Assembly: GCA_036821645.1 (NCBI GenBank) | Contig: DAISJD010000080.1 | Location: 1 to 14,517 of the forward strand | DNA: 14,517 bases | Source of the DNA: DAISJD01 sp036821645 | GTDB lineage: Bacteria > Pseudomonadota > Alphaproteobacteria > ATCC43930 > CGMCC-115725 | Direction of reading: 5' to 3' | Part shown: one piece after another, positions 12,210 to 14,517 of the stretch | Numbering within the stretch: position 1 is the first letter of the stretch | Layout of the letters: each line of letters begins with the position of its first letter | Translations under genes and position numbers: made by a program | Notes under the pieces: generated by a model | Told to the model about the DNA's origin: nothing | What the model saw: only the letters and a program-made list of their open reading frames with translations | Database searches by the model: none

Positions 12210-14258
12210 TTACCAGACCCGGCACATTTTTTTCGGGGCCATGGCATCGCCGATTTTGCACGAAAAAGCCTGACGGAATTCCGGCAAGTTGGCGACCACG
12301 CCATTGACGCGGAATTCGGCGGTGGCATGGGGGTTGGTCAGGGCCTGCATCCGCGTCGCATCGGGGGTGCGATGTTCGCACCAGCTTTGCGCATAGGCGA
12401 GGAAGAAGCGCTGATCCTGCGTGTACCCATCGATCTTCTCGTCTTTCTTGCCTGCGATCGCCTTGTGAAAGGCGGCAAGCGCCAGGCGAATGCCGCCATT
12501 GTCGGCGGTATTCTCACCAAGGGTAAGCGAACCGTTCAGTTTCACCTCATCGATGGCGGTAAATTGATTGGCCTCGTCCACGATGCAGGCCGCGCGTTCT
12601 TTGAAGGCGACCGTATCCTGTTTTTGCCACCAATCGCGCAGATTGCCATCGGCATCGAAAAGGCGGCCCTGATCGTCGAAACCATGGGTCATTTCATGGC
12701 CGATCGTCGATCCGGTCGCCCCATAATTGATCGCCGCATCCCAGGAAACGTCGAAATAAGGCGGTTGCAGAATCCCGGCTGGGAAATTGATGTCGTTGGT
12801 TTCGCCGCTGTAATAGGCATTGACGGTGGGCGGTGTCATGAACCATTCGCCCTTATCGACCGGTCGGTTGATTTTATTCAATTGCCGCTGGGCATCGAAT
12901 TCCACGGCCCGCTGATGATTGCCGAGCGCGTCGTCATGGACGACCTTGACCGGCGAATAATCCCGCCAATGATCGGGATACCCCACTTTTTCCGCCATGA
13001 CGGCCAGTTTCTTCAGAGCATAAGCCTTGGTGGGCGCACTCATCCAGGGCAGGGCTTTGATATCTTCTTGAAAAGCCGTGCGCAGATTGATCAGCATTTC
13101 CTTCATCGCCGCCTTGCTTTCCGGGCCGAAGGCGGTCTTGACGTAGATCTTGCCCAGATCCTCGCCGAGATCGCTGTCGACGAGGGCGACGCAGCGTTTC
13201 CAACGGGGCTTCAATTCTTTCGCCCCGGCCAGGGTCTGGCCGTAGAAACTGAAATTCTCGTTGACGAAAGCCCTGGGCAGCAAGGCGGCGGCGGCGGTGA
13301 CGAGATGGGCCCGCAGATAGGTTTTGACCGTCTCAAGCGGCGTGTCGGCAATGATTTGATCGACAGCCGTCAGAAAGGCCGGGACGGCGACATTGATCGA
13401 CTTGATTTTCGGTGTGCCGACTGCCTTCAGATAGGTCGTCCAATCGAAGGCAGGGGTAAGACCGGCCAGTTTTTTGAGGTCGGTCGGGTGATAGGTTGCC
13501 GACGGGTCGCGTCGGCGCACGGCCGTCAGGCTCGCCTCGGCGAGACGGGTCTCAAGGGCCATGACCGCGTCGGCCTCAATCTTGGCCTTTGCCGCGTCGG
13601 AACCGGTCAGGACCAAGAGATTGGCGAGATGCGCCACATAGGCCGTGCGCAGATCGACGGATTTCTTGTCTTTCTTGAAATAATAGTCCCGTTCCGGCAT
13701 CCCGATGCCGCCTTGGTCGGCGGCGGCGATCATCAGGCTTGCCTTGCGACGGTCATGTTCGGAACCGAAACTGAAGAAGACGTCGGCCCCGATCCGGTGC
13801 AGGTCGGCGGTGAGGGCGCTTAAGGCTTTCTTGTCGGTAAGGCCGTTGATTCGGTCTAACAAGGGGGCAAGCGGGGCCAAGCCCTTGGCCTCGATGCCGG
13901 CCTCATCCATGCAGGCGGCATAAAAATCCCCGATCCGTTGATTGTCCGCATCGGGATGGCTTGCGGCATTTTCCAGAATCTCGCGCAGCATCAGGCGCGT
14001 GCGTTCGGCCAGTTGGGAATCCACCCCCCAGGCGGTTTGATCGGGTGGGATCGGGTTGGCCTTCAGCCAGCCGTTACAAGCATGTTGGTAGAGATTTTCG
14101 CACGGCGAGATGTCTTTGTCGATCGACCAGACCATCAGGCCGTCATGGGGATCATTCTGCGGCGGCAGCGGCGTCGATTGCTGTGCCTGGGCGCCAGTGG
14201 CGACGGCACCGACGATCGCCAGCATACTGACGGTGCGGAACAGGGGGTGCGAGATCAT
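12210..14258 (-). CDS. pepO: secreted M13-family (neprilysin/PepO-like) zinc endopeptidase
   Basis: This 682-residue metallopeptidase cleaves oligopeptides and works outside the cytoplasm. A signal peptide (LFRTVSMLAIVGAVATGAQA) is followed by the M13 N-terminal domain (SPCENLYQHACNGWLK). The catalytic domain has NAYYSGE, then HEMTH at 521-525 (zinc ligands His521 and His525, base Glu522), and GENTADNGG with the third ligand Glu582 and Asp586. The spacing of the zinc ligands and the Cys-x-Val/Ile-Trp C-terminal end (CRVW) fit the family. It is full length. AGGAAGAGG lies just before the ATG. It ends at the shared terminator with the ankyrin gene. Long open frames on the opposite strand are shadows. 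Family and catalytic competence are secure; physiological substrates are unknown. Confidence 0.95.
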   Translation of the reverse strand: MISHPLFRTVSMLAIVGAVATGAQAQQSTPLPPQNDPHDGLMVWSIDKDISPCENLYQHACNGWLKANPIPPDQTAWGVDSQLAERTRLMLREILENAASHPDADNQRIGDFYAACMDEAGIEAKGLAPLAPLLDRINGLTDKKALSALTADLHRIGADVFFSFGSEHDRRKASLMIAAADQGGIGMPERDYYFKKDKKSVDLRTAYVAHLANLLVLTGSDAAKAKIEADAVMALETRLAEASLTAVRRRDPSATYHPTDLKKLAGLTPAFDWTTYLKAVGTPKIKSINVAVPAFLTAVDQIIADTPLETVKTYLRAHLVTAAAALLPRAFVNENFSFYGQTLAGAKELKPRWKRCVALVDSDLGEDLGKIYVKTAFGPESKAAMKEMLINLRTAFQEDIKALPWMSAPTKAYALKKLAVMAEKVGYPDHWRDYSPVKVVHDDALGNHQRAVEFDAQRQLNKINRPVDKGEWFMTPPTVNAYYSGETNDINFPAGILQPPYFDVSWDAAINYGATGSTIGHEMTHGFDDQGRLFDADGNLRDWWQKQDTVAFKERAACIVDEANQFTAIDEVKLNGSLTLGENTADNGGIRLALAAFHKAIAGKKDEKIDGYTQDQRFFLAYAQSWCEHRTPDATRMQALTNPHATAEFRVNGVVANLPEFRQAFSCKIGDAMAPKKMCRVW

Positions 14259-14517
14259 GAAAGCCTCTTCCTGATTGCGTTTTTCTTATTGGTAAAGGAG
14301 TTTGGTCTGAACGGGAAGAGGAAGAGCCGGATCGCCAAGATGAATAAACTGTAATGTCTGGCGTTCCGGTGTCGCCGGGCCACGCGGGGAAGCCTGCGAT
14401 TGGGTTTGGTCTAAAAAACCCCGATGCCTTGTGGTGGACGGCATTTTACGTTAAAAAAATCATCTCGTTGTTTTATTAAAGAAAATTTTAAGATCTGCGC
14501 CCGTCTCATGAGGGCGG

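Noticed and set aside
12126..13823. 565-codon open frame on the plus strand, opposite the M13 peptidase
   Set aside because: It is antisense to a gene with intact signal peptide, zinc ligands and C-terminal motif; its product has low-complexity, unrecognisable sequence and no good ribosome site. It is a shadow of codon bias.
14402..14446. GGGTTT/AAACCC and ATGCC/GGCAT stems near the right end, considered as terminators
   Set aside because: Stems of 5-6 bp with loose loops and imperfect T-runs; no gene end is visible next to them.

Overview
The window looks like a chromosomal segment of a moderately GC-rich alphaproteobacterium. The evidence is indirect: gene content, codon preference, a Tat-exported lactonase and FadR/FCD-type regulation. 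The order is not resolvable from the sequence; Rhodospirillales/Acetobacteraceae, Caulobacterales or a relative would all fit. I saw no tRNA, rRNA, CRISPR array, transposase or insertion sequence.

Positions 221-10883 form one catabolic locus for hexuronates and aldaric acids. On the left a GntR/FadR-type regulator (minus strand) is divergent from an IlvD/Edd-family sugar-acid dehydratase and a GudP/GarP-like aldarate transporter (plus strand). A compact five-gene minus-strand operon follows, read from right to left: cytoplasmic SMP-30 lactonase, uronate dehydrogenase, 2-oxoglutarate-semialdehyde dehydrogenase, a Tat-exported SMP-30 lactonase, and an aldose 1-epimerase. Divergent from that operon is a plus-strand DHDPS/NanA-superfamily lyase or dehydratase. 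Together they spell out a non-phosphorylative oxidative route: uronate (anomers interconverted by the epimerase) to aldarolactone (Udh) to aldarate (lactonase) or imported aldarate (GudP-like), then to a 2-keto-3-deoxy acid (IlvD/Edd dehydratase), 2-oxoglutarate semialdehyde (DHDPS-family protein) and 2-oxoglutarate (KGSADH). Two steps are filled by unusual proteins. The dehydratase is an iron-sulfur IlvD/Edd enzyme rather than an enolase-superfamily or GarD-type aldarate dehydratase. The DHDPS-family member has a diverged active-site loop. This is the best candidate in the window for an undescribed variant pathway.

Palindromes carrying a GT-N3-AC core, typical of FadR-subfamily regulators, sit in the lactonase/DHDPS divergent region (9691-9711 and 9875-9899). 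A related half-site lies in the regulator/dehydratase divergent region (1108-1123), so one regulator plausibly controls the locus. The first 65 or so codons of the transporter and the sequence just upstream are strikingly AT-rich compared with everything around them, which suggests a mosaic gene.

Positions 10884-11453 are a 570-bp gene-free stretch with possible RNA structure and a good promoter. It is followed by an unrelated pair: a small secreted ankyrin-repeat protein (plus) and a secreted M13/neprilysin-family zinc endopeptidase (minus), converging on a perfect 13-bp bidirectional terminator. The last 259 bases hold no gene that I can support.
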